From NCBI GenBank assembly GCA_903853785.1, contig CAINUM010000072.1, forward strand, positions 1-19,946: a DNA stretch of 19,946 nt, read 5' to 3'. Source of the stretch: Candidatus Magasanikiibacteriota bacterium. Its GTDB lineage: Bacteria > Patescibacteriota > Patescibacteriia > Magasanikbacterales > GWA2-37-8. Position numbers and translations under genes: made by a program. Position 1 is the stretch's first letter. Each line of letters begins with the position of its first letter. This document shows positions 1-6,090 of the stretch, one piece after another. The notes under the pieces were generated by a model. It was not told where the DNA came from. It did not search any database and saw only the letters and a list, made by a program, of their open reading frames with translations.

Positions 1-112
1 ATAATTTGGATAATAATGGTGCAAGCAGGTAAATACCTATAAAAGAAACTACTAGATCAAATATAGCGTAATTAAAAATGCGGAATTGTCTTAGGTAGGT
101 AATGTTGTCCAT
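1..112 (-). CDS. Unidentified membrane protein, N-terminal part only (runs off the left edge)
   Basis: Reading from an ATG at 112-110 towards position 1 gives 37 open codons without a stop. The product starts MDNITYLRQF and continues into a hydrophobic stretch (about residues 16-34, containing FDLVVSFIGIYLLAPLL) that looks like a transmembrane helix. The ATG lies 3 nt after the stop codon of the upstream Nudix gene on the same strand, so the two are almost certainly co-transcribed and probably translationally coupled. I do not recognise the family and only the beginning is visible. The alternative is a chance open frame, but the tight spacing and the membrane-like composition favour a real gene. 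Confidence 0.6.
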   Translation of the reverse strand, partial: MDNITYLRQFRIFNYAIFDLVVSFIGIYLLAPLLSKL

Positions 113-115
113 ATT

Positions 116-595
116 TTAAAAATAGTTATTTATTATAAAAATTAATTCTGGGTGAAACTTCTCACCGTTTTTTATCATAGCTTTTATCTCGTTTATTTCA
201 AAGGCGGTTATTTCTGACACCTCGTCTGGATTTAGGTTGAAGGGTCCGTTAAATTGAGTTTTAAATACAGCAAAAAATTCATTGGTGCTGTCGGTTTGAA
301 AAAAAATCTTTCCTAAAAATTCTAAGTCACTGGTAGCACCAAGTTCTTCTTTGTATTCGCGCAAAGCAGCCTGTTCGTAGGTTTCTCCAGTGCCAACATG
401 ACCACCTGCAGCTGTCGACCAGTGGTCTGGGCAAAACGATAGGTTGGAATTTCTTTTTTGTAGTATCATTTTGCCCGCATCATTAAACACTAAAACATGT
501 ATGATGCGGTGACATAAATATTTCTTATAAATATCAGCTCTGGTGGCGGTGCCGACGACATTGTCGTTCTCATCTACAATATCCAAGATTTCCAT
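116..595 (-). CDS. Nudix hydrolase (isopentenyl-diphosphate isomerase / YfcD-like subgroup)
   Basis: The 159-residue protein carries a complete Nudix box at about residues 65-87: G65, then E71, then R79-E80-x-x-E83-E84-x-G86, matching GX5EX7REUXEEXGU. The glutamates of this helix bind the metal in characterised Nudix enzymes. The N-terminal pattern (DIVDENDNVVG, then HRIIHVLVFN, then FCPDHWSTAAGGHV) is typical of the YfcD/IDI-like branch, whose members act on nucleoside or isoprenoid diphosphates. The true substrate cannot be read from the sequence. The gene starts 18 nt after the stop of the AEC transporter gene and ends 3 nt before the next start, so it is the middle gene of a minus-strand operon. 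Family assignment is firm; the specific function is not. Confidence 0.92.
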   Translation of the reverse strand: MEILDIVDENDNVVGTATRADIYKKYLCHRIIHVLVFNDAGKMILQKRNSNLSFCPDHWSTAAGGHVGTGETYEQAALREYKEELGATSDLEFLGKIFFQTDSTNEFFAVFKTQFNGPFNLNPDEVSEITAFEINEIKAMIKNGEKFHPELIFIINNYF

Positions 596-613
596 ATTTA
601 ATTATCAGATAGT

Positions 614-1543
614 TTATTTACTTAATAGAGATATCCAAAATGGTAAAGTTAATACAGAAAGGACAGTGCTCATCACGATTGAGCGAGCAATAAAATCCTT
701 GTCCAAATTATATTTGTCTGCTAACGCAAACGGAGTGATAGCAAGCGGCATAGCCGAAAGAATAATAGAACTAGACAATTCACTAGGATTAAAACCGAGT
801 GCTTTTAGGCCGTAATGAAAACAAGCCGGTAATACAGTAAGTATAAAAATTGAGAATATTAAAACTGGAATCCAAGATTTGAGTTTTCCAATTTTAGATT
901 TTCCAATAAATAAGCCGATTACTATCAAAACTGTAGGTGTGACAGAAGCTGTAATCATGTCTAGCGATTTTAGTAACACAGACGGCAGGATTATTTGTGT
1001 ACTTCCTACTACAATACCCAGTAATACTGAAATTAAAAGTGGGTTCTTGAAAATATTTTTAAAAATATTTTTTAAAGCCGTCTTCTTATTTTTATCAATT
1101 GAATAGTCCAAATATCCAATTCCTACTGTGAATAACCAAAATAAATAAATTGCTACAATTAAACTGGCGGTAGGAAGAACTTTTTCTCCATATATTTGTG
1201 TTAATATTGGAAAGCCGAGATAGGCTACGTTGCTAAAACCAAGACAGATAAAGAGTGTTCTAAAAGCTTCCTTTTTTAGACGTAGAATTTTTCCGATCAG
1301 AAAAGCAAGGAGAAAACCACCTAAAATAAAAACTGAATTTATAATAATAATCTGCGTTTGGTTCGCAAATGAAAAAGGGGTTTTGGAAAGTGCGGAGAAT
1401 AGTAATACTGGCAATCCAATTTTAAGAGCAAATTCATTTAATACTTCGGACCAGTGGTCTCCGATATAATGAATTTTTTGTAAAATAGCACTCATTAATA
1501 TAATGAGAAAAAGCGGAAGAATAACCATCAATATTTGAAGCAT
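614..1543 (-). CDS. AEC (auxin efflux carrier) family transporter
   Basis: This is a very hydrophobic protein of about 309 residues with roughly ten membrane segments in two blocks separated by a polar loop (around residues 150-165, with DKNKKTALKN). That matches the membrane-transport family PF03547. Bacterial AEC proteins export or exchange small organic acids such as malate or malonate; the substrate here is unknown. I chose the ATG at 1543 (MLQILMVILPLF), where family members normally begin just before the first helix. An in-frame ATG at 1579 would add 12 residues (MIQYSRKKFIIN), but a likely promoter -10 element (TACAAT, 1575-1570) lies downstream of that ATG, so it would not be transcribed from that promoter. 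It is the first gene of the operon with the Nudix hydrolase and the partial membrane gene. Confidence 0.85.
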   Translation of the reverse strand: MLQILMVILPLFLIILMSAILQKIHYIGDHWSEVLNEFALKIGLPVLLFSALSKTPFSFANQTQIIIINSVFILGGFLLAFLIGKILRLKKEAFRTLFICLGFSNVAYLGFPILTQIYGEKVLPTASLIVAIYLFWLFTVGIGYLDYSIDKNKKTALKNIFKNIFKNPLLISVLLGIVVGSTQIILPSVLLKSLDMITASVTPTVLIVIGLFIGKSKIGKLKSWIPVLIFSIFILTVLPACFHYGLKALGFNPSELSSSIILSAMPLAITPFALADKYNLDKDFIARSIVMSTVLSVLTLPFWISLLSK

Positions 1544-1569
1544 ATTTATTATAAATTTTTTACGGCTGT

Positions 1570-1599
1570 ATTGTATCATTAAGCAGGTAAGCTCTACAA
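1570..1599 (-). promoter_or_regulatory. Candidate promoter of the transporter-Nudix operon
   Basis: On the minus strand, TTGTAG (1599-1594) is followed after 18 bp by TACAAT (1575-1570). TGA stands directly before the -10 hexamer, an extended -10 arrangement. Transcription would start near 1564, giving a leader of about 20 nt before the ATG at 1543. It lies in the short divergent gap with the uvrC-like gene. Confidence 0.5.
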
Positions 1600-1631
1600 A
1601 TATTGCATATTGTTAAACACCATATATAAGC

Positions 1632-1660
1632 TTGTTTTTAACACCATATTCTGCTAATAT
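1632..1660 (+). promoter_or_regulatory. Candidate promoter for the uvrC-like gene, near-leaderless
   Basis: TTGTTT (1632-1637), a 17-bp spacer and TAATAT (1655-1660), the latter preceded by TGC (extended -10). The -10 element ends only 9 nt before the ATG at 1670, so the predicted start of transcription is about 1667, leaving 0-4 nt of leader. A second, better-matching TATAAT at 1664-1669 touches the ATG and would start transcription inside the gene, so I prefer the upstream one. Confidence 0.5.
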
Positions 1661-1669
1661 ACGTATAAT

Positions 1670-2905
1670 ATGGAGTCAAAGATAAAGATAATATTAAATG
1701 ATTTGCTAGATGTACCAGGAGTATATATTTTTTATAATTCCAAAAAAGAGATAGTTTATGTAGGCAAAGCCTCATCTCTAAAAAGTAGAGTTCGAAGTTA
1801 TTTTGCTGGCAAAAAGTCACCTCGTCCGATTGAAGAAATGATTCACGAGGTGATAGATATTAAAACGGAGATTACAGATTCAGCTTTGGAAGCGGCAATT
1901 TTAGAGGGGTGTTATATTAAAAAATATCGCCCTAAATATAATATTCAATGGCGCGATGATAAAAGTTGGAATTTTATAGGTATTAGCAAAGATAAATTTC
2001 CAAAGGTTTTGACTGTTCGCCAACACGAATTGACCGCACAAAAGAAAAAAGAATATAAATATTTATTTGGTCCTTATCCAGGTCTAAACACCAAAGAAGC
2101 ATTGAAGCTGTTGCGTAAAATTTTTGGTTTTTCTCAATGTGAACCAAACGCCAAACGACCATGTTTTTATTATCAACTTGGGCAGTGTTTGGGGGTCTGT
2201 ACTGGTGAAATTTCGCCAAAAGATTATTTTGCCAAAGTAATTCGTCCGCTTTGTTTATTTTTGGGTGGTCAAAAAAAATTGTTGTTAAAAAAGATTGAAA
2301 AAGAAATGATGATTGCTTCAAAAGAACAAAACTCTGAGGAGGCTACTCGGCTTAGAAACCAAATTTATCATTTACAAAAAATTCAAGATATTGCTTTACT
2401 AAACGATAGTTTTTTGAAAGATAAAATATTTACAAGTGGAAATATAGTAAAAAGAATAGAAGGTTACGATATCTCAAATTTGGGTAGTAGTGATAAGGTT
2501 GGCAGTATGGTGGTGTTTGATGAAGTTGGACCAGTGAAAAGTCAATATCGCAAATTTAAAATCAAAACAGTACCTGGACAAAGCGATGTGGATTGTTTGG
2601 AGGAAGTTTTAAATCGCCGTTTGAAGCACGAAGAGTGGATGATGCCGGAAATATTTTTGATCGACGGTGGACTGCCACAAGTAAATAAAGCCAAATTTGT
2701 TTTGCGAAACGCTGGTATAAAAACCCCAATTGTTGGTATCGCTAAAGGATCTGAGCGAAAAAGAAATGATTTTTTTGTAGTCGCTGAATCCGACGAAATC
2801 AAAAACTGGATTAAAGAAAATAAAAAGTTGTTAATTCAAGTACGCGATGAGGCTCATCGATTTGCAATCGCTTTCAATCGTTTACAAAGGAAAATAAAAA
2901 ATTAA
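1670..2905 (+). CDS. uvrC: Compact UvrC-type nuclease (GIY-YIG + FeS motif + UVR + RNase H-like)
   Basis: This 411-residue protein resembles UvrC, the nuclease of the UvrABC nucleotide-excision repair system that cuts on both sides of a DNA lesion. The GIY-YIG nuclease is at about residues 15-92 (GVY 17-19, YVG 30-32, R40, E79, N91). Four cysteines spaced as in the UvrC iron-sulfur motif follow: C157, C165, C173 and C177. A UVR helix pair for UvrB contact lies at about 205-240. The RNase H-like 5'-incision nuclease is at about 262-405, with D267 (GYDIS), D332 (IDGG) and H396 (RDEAHR). Canonical UvrC is about 560-610 residues. Here roughly 100 residues between UVR and the RNase H core and the C-terminal helix-hairpin-helix domain are absent. 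This is not a frameshift, because rsmE begins 1 nt after the stop. All visible catalytic residues are intact. It could be the working UvrC or an accessory paralogue. Confidence 0.9.
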   Translation: MESKIKIILNDLLDVPGVYIFYNSKKEIVYVGKASSLKSRVRSYFAGKKSPRPIEEMIHEVIDIKTEITDSALEAAILEGCYIKKYRPKYNIQWRDDKSWNFIGISKDKFPKVLTVRQHELTAQKKKEYKYLFGPYPGLNTKEALKLLRKIFGFSQCEPNAKRPCFYYQLGQCLGVCTGEISPKDYFAKVIRPLCLFLGGQKKLLLKKIEKEMMIASKEQNSEEATRLRNQIYHLQKIQDIALLNDSFLKDKIFTSGNIVKRIEGYDISNLGSSDKVGSMVVFDEVGPVKSQYRKFKIKTVPGQSDVDCLEEVLNRRLKHEEWMMPEIFLIDGGLPQVNKAKFVLRNAGIKTPIVGIAKGSERKRNDFFVVAESDEIKNWIKENKKLLIQVRDEAHRFAIAFNRLQRKIKN

Positions 2906-2906
2906 T

Positions 2907-3602
2907 ATGTCAAAAAGACATTATTTTATAGGTCAATTTAATTGGAGCGACACATCGGTAAATTCTCATGATTCTGAAATGATCCATCAGATTAAAGATG
3001 TTTTGAAAATAAATATCGGAGAAGAAGTTGTGTTATGTGATGGTGAGGGGAAAGCAGTAATCGCAACTTTAAGACAAATGGATAAAAAAGATATTAAGTT
3101 TTCTGTAATAAAACTTTTACCACCAAAAAATATTGGTAGAAATGTGGTTTTGTGTGCCGCGATCCTTAAACGAGATAATTTCGAATGGTTGTTACAAAAA
3201 GCGGTAGAGGTGGGTGTCGATGAAATCGTTCCGCTCATTTCTGAAAGAACGGTTAAAATTGGATCAAATGAAAAGCGTTGGCAAAAAATTATTAAAGAAG
3301 CAGCCGAACAGAGTGAGCGCCAAACATTGCCAAAATTACACAGCACACTATCTTTTAAAGAAGCCCTTAAAATTAAAAATGGAAAAGCGGTTCTTTTTGA
3401 TCCGTCAGGAGAGAGTTTTGCTAAAGTAAATACTACTGAAAATATGTTGACTGTATTTATTGGGCCTGAAGGTGGCTGGAGTGATAGTGAGATCAAGCAA
3501 GCGAAAGAGGCAAAGTGTGAGGTTGCGAATTTGGGGGAAACTATTTTACGTGGGGAGACCGCAGGGATAGTGGCGGTATATTTGGTTAAAAATCATATTT
3601 AA
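2907..3602 (+). CDS. rsmE: 16S rRNA (uracil1498-N3)-methyltransferase RsmE
   Basis: RsmE uses SAM to methylate N3 of U1498 in 16S rRNA of the small subunit. The 231-residue protein has the expected two parts: an N-terminal PUA-like beta-barrel (about 1-70) and a SPOUT methyltransferase domain (about 75-231) with the trefoil-knot signatures. These are KAVEVGVDEIVPL, EAAEQSERQ, IGPEGG (185-190) and LGETILRGETA (209-219). The last motif is usually ILRAETA; glycine replaces the alanine here. The start follows the uvrC-like stop by one base (TAA-t-ATG), so the gene depends on that transcript. A promoter for the next gene appears to lie at its 3' end. Length and motifs are normal for the family. 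Confidence 0.95.
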   Translation: MSKRHYFIGQFNWSDTSVNSHDSEMIHQIKDVLKINIGEEVVLCDGEGKAVIATLRQMDKKDIKFSVIKLLPPKNIGRNVVLCAAILKRDNFEWLLQKAVEVGVDEIVPLISERTVKIGSNEKRWQKIIKEAAEQSERQTLPKLHSTLSFKEALKIKNGKAVLFDPSGESFAKVNTTENMLTVFIGPEGGWSDSEIKQAKEAKCEVANLGETILRGETAGIVAVYLVKNHI

Positions 3603-3610
3603 TGTAGAAT
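3582..3610 (+). promoter_or_regulatory. Candidate internal promoter for the small membrane protein gene
   Basis: TTGGTT (3582-3587), a 17-bp spacer and TAGAAT (3605-3610) overlap the end of rsmE. The -10 element ends 10 nt before the ATG at 3621, so the transcript would start within a few bases of the start codon. Confidence 0.4.
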
Positions 3611-3620
3611 GTAATATTAT

Positions 3621-3902
3621 ATGGTAGACATTAACAAAATCAAGTCAGAAGGACTACAATTTAGGCAAGAAGTTCGCCAAAAGAGTATGGATTTAATCTT
3701 GGCTGCTTTCGGTTTTGTGGCTGGTTTGGCTTGGAATGAGGCTATAAAAGCCTTAATTGAAGAGGTTTTTCCTCAACACAATAGCTCTGTTTGGGCTAAA
3801 TTAACATATGCTTTGCTTGTAACCTTGTTGGTAGTCCTCGTCTCTGTCTATTTTGTCCGTACTACCTCAAAAGATGTCCAGAATGGTAGTAAACAGGGGT
3901 AG
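3621..3902 (+). CDS. Small two-helix membrane protein (DUF5654-like)
   Basis: A 93-residue protein with a charged N-terminal helix (MVDINKIKSEGLQFRQEVRQ), a hydrophobic helix around 22-46 (LILAAFGFVAGLAWNEAIKALI), a short loop (VFPQHNSSV) and a second membrane helix around 60-79 (LTYALLVTLLVVLVSVYFV) ending in a polar tail. The GLAWNEA element followed by a second helix resembles the DUF5654 family found in archaea and CPR bacteria. The function is unknown; I recognise the pattern from memory and have not searched it. It begins 18 nt after rsmE with its own likely promoter and no recognisable ribosome-binding site. Confidence 0.8.
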   Translation: MVDINKIKSEGLQFRQEVRQKSMDLILAAFGFVAGLAWNEAIKALIEEVFPQHNSSVWAKLTYALLVTLLVVLVSVYFVRTTSKDVQNGSKQG

Positions 3903-3906
3903 AGAC

Positions 3907-3935
3907 TTGACATTTATTCGTTTTTTGTTTATTAT
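3907..3935 (+). promoter_or_regulatory. Strong candidate promoter for the zinc-ribbon gene, near-leaderless
   Basis: A perfect TTGACA (3907-3912), 17-bp spacer and TATTAT (3930-3935), starting 4 nt after the preceding stop codon. The -10 element ends 10 nt before the ATG at 3946. Transcription should therefore start at about 3942, and this decides the start codon of the next gene. Confidence 0.65.
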
Positions 3936-3945
3936 ATTGCTGTTT

Positions 3946-4266
3946 ATGTTAGCCAAAAATAATCGAGGCGAATCTTGGCTCGAAGCACTAAAATTCATTG
4001 GTCATTGTCCGATTTGCAATCATCGTTATGAAGAAAATCGGGCGAAGTTGTTTGCCAAACAAGATGCGGCCAATTTGGTTCACATTACTTGTGGTAAATG
4101 TTCCAGTAATTTTATTGCCATGATTGTAATCATGGGCCAGGGTCTTAGTTCAGTTGGAATGGTAACGGATCTCAACTTTAATGACGCCAAACAACTTTAT
4201 AAAACAGCACCGCTAACAGTAGATGAAATAATAAGCGGTTATCAATTTATTCAAAAAAATTATTAA
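3946..4266 (+). CDS. Small zinc-ribbon protein, CPR-type conserved hypothetical
   Basis: From the ATG at 3946 the protein has 106 residues. Two CxxC pairs (C21-P-I-C24 and C49-G-K-C52) separated by 24 residues make a zinc ribbon. Between them lies RAKLFAKQDAANLVHITC; after them come a short hydrophobic segment (FIAMIVIMGQGLSSVGMVTDL) and a C-terminal helix (APLTVDEIISGYQFI). I recall similar proteins as hypotheticals in Patescibacteria, without known function. The frame is open back to an ATG at 3853, inside the preceding gene, but the TTGACA/TATTAT promoter at 3907-3935 lies downstream of that codon, so I take 3946. The cysteines suggest nucleic-acid or protein binding, not catalysis; that is inference. 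Confidence 0.8.
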   Translation: MLAKNNRGESWLEALKFIGHCPICNHRYEENRAKLFAKQDAANLVHITCGKCSSNFIAMIVIMGQGLSSVGMVTDLNFNDAKQLYKTAPLTVDEIISGYQFIQKNY

Positions 4267-4288
4267 TCATAAATTAAATTTGTAAGAT

Positions 4289-4990
4289 ATGGCATATTTA
4301 TTGCAAGCGGTGACCCGCACTATCAAGGGAAAGAAAACTCGTGAACAAGGAAAACTTCCAGCTGTTACTTATGGTGCAGGAAACGATACTGTATCTTTGG
4401 ATTTAGTTTACGGTGATTTTTTGAAACTTTATAAACTAGCTGGCGATTCCAGTTTGATTGATTTGGAAATTGACGGAAAAAACGTTGGTAAAGTATTGGT
4501 ACACGAAGTACAACGCGATCCAGTTAAAGATACTCCTACTCACGTAGATTTACGCAGAATCGACATGAACAAATTGATGCAAGCCCCAGTGGTATTGCAC
4601 TTCATCGGTGAAGCATTGGCAGTAAAAGCAATGGGCGGTACATTGGTTCAAAACCTATCTCAAGTTACCGTTGAATGTTTACCAAAAGATTTGGTTTCAT
4701 TTATTGAGGTTAATTTGAGTGTTTTGAAAACTTTCGAAGATATGGTTAAGGTTAAAGACTTAGTTTTATCCGAAGGTTTGAAGGTGGTTGTACCACACGC
4801 AGATGCTTTGGTAGTGAAAGTAATTGCTGCGATGACTGATGATGAAATCAAAGCTATGGAAGACGCTGGTAAGAATTTGGATGTTAACAAGATCGAATCA
4901 GCCGGCAAGAAGAAAGAAGAAGAAGGTGCTGCTGAAGGCGCCGCTGGTGAAAAGAAAGCTGAAGAAAAGAAACCAGCTGAAAAGAAATAA
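4289..4990 (+). CDS. rplY: Large-subunit ribosomal protein bL25 (TL5/CTC type)
   Basis: bL25 binds 5S rRNA in the large ribosomal subunit. This 233-residue protein is the long TL5/CTC form: an N-terminal L25 domain (about 1-90, with REQGKLPAVTYG and VLVHEVQRDPVKDTPTHVDLRRID) followed by a C-terminal beta domain (about 95-185, with GGTLVQNLSQVTVECLPKDL). The last 40 or so residues are a low-complexity tail of Lys, Glu and Ala. The start ATG is 22 nt after the zinc-ribbon gene. There is no clear Shine-Dalgarno sequence; a weak TTCAAA/TTAAAT pair (4250-4279) could be a promoter, but read-through from upstream is equally likely. A hairpin terminator follows. Confidence 0.95.
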   Translation: MAYLLQAVTRTIKGKKTREQGKLPAVTYGAGNDTVSLDLVYGDFLKLYKLAGDSSLIDLEIDGKNVGKVLVHEVQRDPVKDTPTHVDLRRIDMNKLMQAPVVLHFIGEALAVKAMGGTLVQNLSQVTVECLPKDLVSFIEVNLSVLKTFEDMVKVKDLVLSEGLKVVVPHADALVVKVIAAMTDDEIKAMEDAGKNLDVNKIESAGKKKEEEGAAEGAAGEKKAEEKKPAEKK

Positions 4991-5006
4991 TTTTTTCAAA
5001 AATATT

Positions 5007-5034
5007 AATCCTCGCATTCAAGCGGGGATTTTTA
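5007..5034 (+). terminator. Rho-independent terminator after rplY
   Basis: AATCCTCGC (5007-5015) pairs with GCGGGGATT (5022-5030) through nine pairs, one a G-U wobble, around a 6-nt loop. It runs into a T-rich stretch (ATTTTTATTTTA). Confidence 0.75.
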
Positions 5035-5042
5035 TTTTATGA

Positions 5043-5048
5043 TATAAT
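5043..5048 (+). promoter_or_regulatory. -10 element (TATAAT) for the DUF3048 gene
   Basis: A consensus TATAAT sits directly before an in-frame ATG (5049) and 9 nt before a second in-frame ATG (5058). A transcript from it would start at about 5055, after the first ATG, so only the second can be used. I could not find a convincing -35 at 16-18 bp. Confidence 0.45.
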
Positions 5049-5057
5049 ATGGCTGTT

Positions 5058-6074
5058 ATGAATAAAAAAAGAATAGGTTTTAAAATTTATTTTGCAATAT
5101 TTATTTTTATAATTTTAATATTGGCAATTTCTTTTTATTTAATCGAATTTAACAAAAAAAATCCTACCATAAATCCAGTTGTTTTGCAGCCGATGTATTA
5201 TAGTTCGTTGAATGGAATGCCTGTAAGTAGTACAGAGAAGATGAAATCGTCGGTTGTAGGTATTATGATTGATAACCATAATGATGCTAGACCTCAAAGT
5301 GGTTTGTTGGCCGCAAAGATAGTATACGAAGCACCGGCTGAGGGTGGAATAACACGGTATTTTGCTATTTATGATAGCGAACAAAATATCGATAAGATCG
5401 GCCCAGTTCGAAGCGCTCGACCGTATTTTATAGATTGGATTGAAGAATATGATGGATTGTACATGCATTGCGGTGGCTCTCCCGAAGCTTTGGAGAGGTT
5501 AAAAAAAGGACCGGTTTTTGATCTCAACGAAATGACAAACGGTGATTATTATTGGCGAGATACAAATAAAATAGCTCCTCACAATTTATACACTAATAGT
5601 GAAAAGTGGAATAAAATACTAACAAAACGAGAGAGTAGTAAAAAATTCTTTAATAATGGCTGGTTGTTTGGTGAAATTTCGACTACTAGCACGGAGCAGG
5701 TTAAAAATATTTCTATTGATTATACTTTAGATTATGCTGTTGGCTGGACCTATGATGGTAATCAGAAAAATTACCACCGATTAATTAATGGTGTTGCAAT
5801 GAATGAAGAAGGTATCAATTTATTAGCAGATAGTATAGTAATTCAATATGTAAAATCTGTAGTTGTAGACGATTACGGTCGCAAAGAAATTACTACAAGT
5901 GGACAAGGGGATATGCGTCTTTTGCGAGACGGTATTATGATCCGAGGTGTTTGGAAAAAAGATAACGGAAGAACGAGGTTTTACGACAATGCAGGACAAG
6001 AACAAAAATTAAAACCTGGGAAGATTTGGATACAAATTGTGCCCAAAGATATAAATATAAAAATATCCACTTAA
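5058..6074 (+). CDS. Membrane-anchored DUF3048 (YerB-like) protein
   Basis: The product is 338 residues from the ATG at 5058 (MNKKRIGFK), or 341 from the ATG at 5049; the later start is preferred because the TATAAT at 5043-5048 abuts the earlier one. A basic N-terminus and one hydrophobic helix (about residues 9-28) form an uncleaved anchor, so the rest should be outside the membrane. The body matches the DUF3048 family: VVGIMIDNHNDARPQSGL, IVYEAPAEGGITRYFAIY, IGPVRSARPYFIDWIEEYD, and a C-terminal domain ending DNAGQEQKLKPGKIWIQIVP. Bacillus YerB is a lipoprotein of the same family; here a transmembrane anchor replaces the lipobox. The biochemical function is unknown. The gene converges on prmC and its stop codon lies inside the shared terminator. 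Confidence 0.9.
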   Translation: MNKKRIGFKIYFAIFIFIILILAISFYLIEFNKKNPTINPVVLQPMYYSSLNGMPVSSTEKMKSSVVGIMIDNHNDARPQSGLLAAKIVYEAPAEGGITRYFAIYDSEQNIDKIGPVRSARPYFIDWIEEYDGLYMHCGGSPEALERLKKGPVFDLNEMTNGDYYWRDTNKIAPHNLYTNSEKWNKILTKRESSKKFFNNGWLFGEISTTSTEQVKNISIDYTLDYAVGWTYDGNQKNYHRLINGVAMNEEGINLLADSIVIQYVKSVVVDDYGRKEITTSGQGDMRLLRDGIMIRGVWKKDNGRTRFYDNAGQEQKLKPGKIWIQIVPKDINIKIST

Positions 6075-6090
6075 TCAGGTGGATATTTTT
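6059..6090. terminator. Bidirectional terminator between converging genes
   Basis: AAAAATATCCAC (6059-6070) and GTGGATATTTTT (6079-6090) form a perfect 12-bp palindrome around an 8-nt loop, A-rich on one side and T-rich on the other, so it can terminate both strands. Both coding regions end inside it: the plus-strand stop is 6072-6074 and the minus-strand prmC stop is 6077-6075. Confidence 0.85.

Noticed and set aside
543..1469. Several plus-strand open frames opposite the transporter and Nudix genes
   Set aside because: They are shadows; the minus-strand frames encode recognisable families with proper motifs and operon spacing.
1664..1669. TATAAT touching the ATG of the uvrC-like gene as its main promoter
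   Set aside because: Transcription would begin about 6 nt inside the coding region and no later in-frame start precedes the GIY-YIG domain; the TAATAT at 1655-1660 with a 17-bp spaced -35 fits better.
2987..3496. Long open frame (169 codons) antisense to rsmE
   Set aside because: It mirrors the rsmE codons on the opposite strand; composition is not protein-like and rsmE is unambiguous.
3853..3945. Upstream start (ATG at 3853) for the zinc-ribbon gene
   Set aside because: It lies within the preceding gene and upstream of a near-perfect promoter (3907-3935), and the added residues are not conserved-looking; 3946 is the better start.
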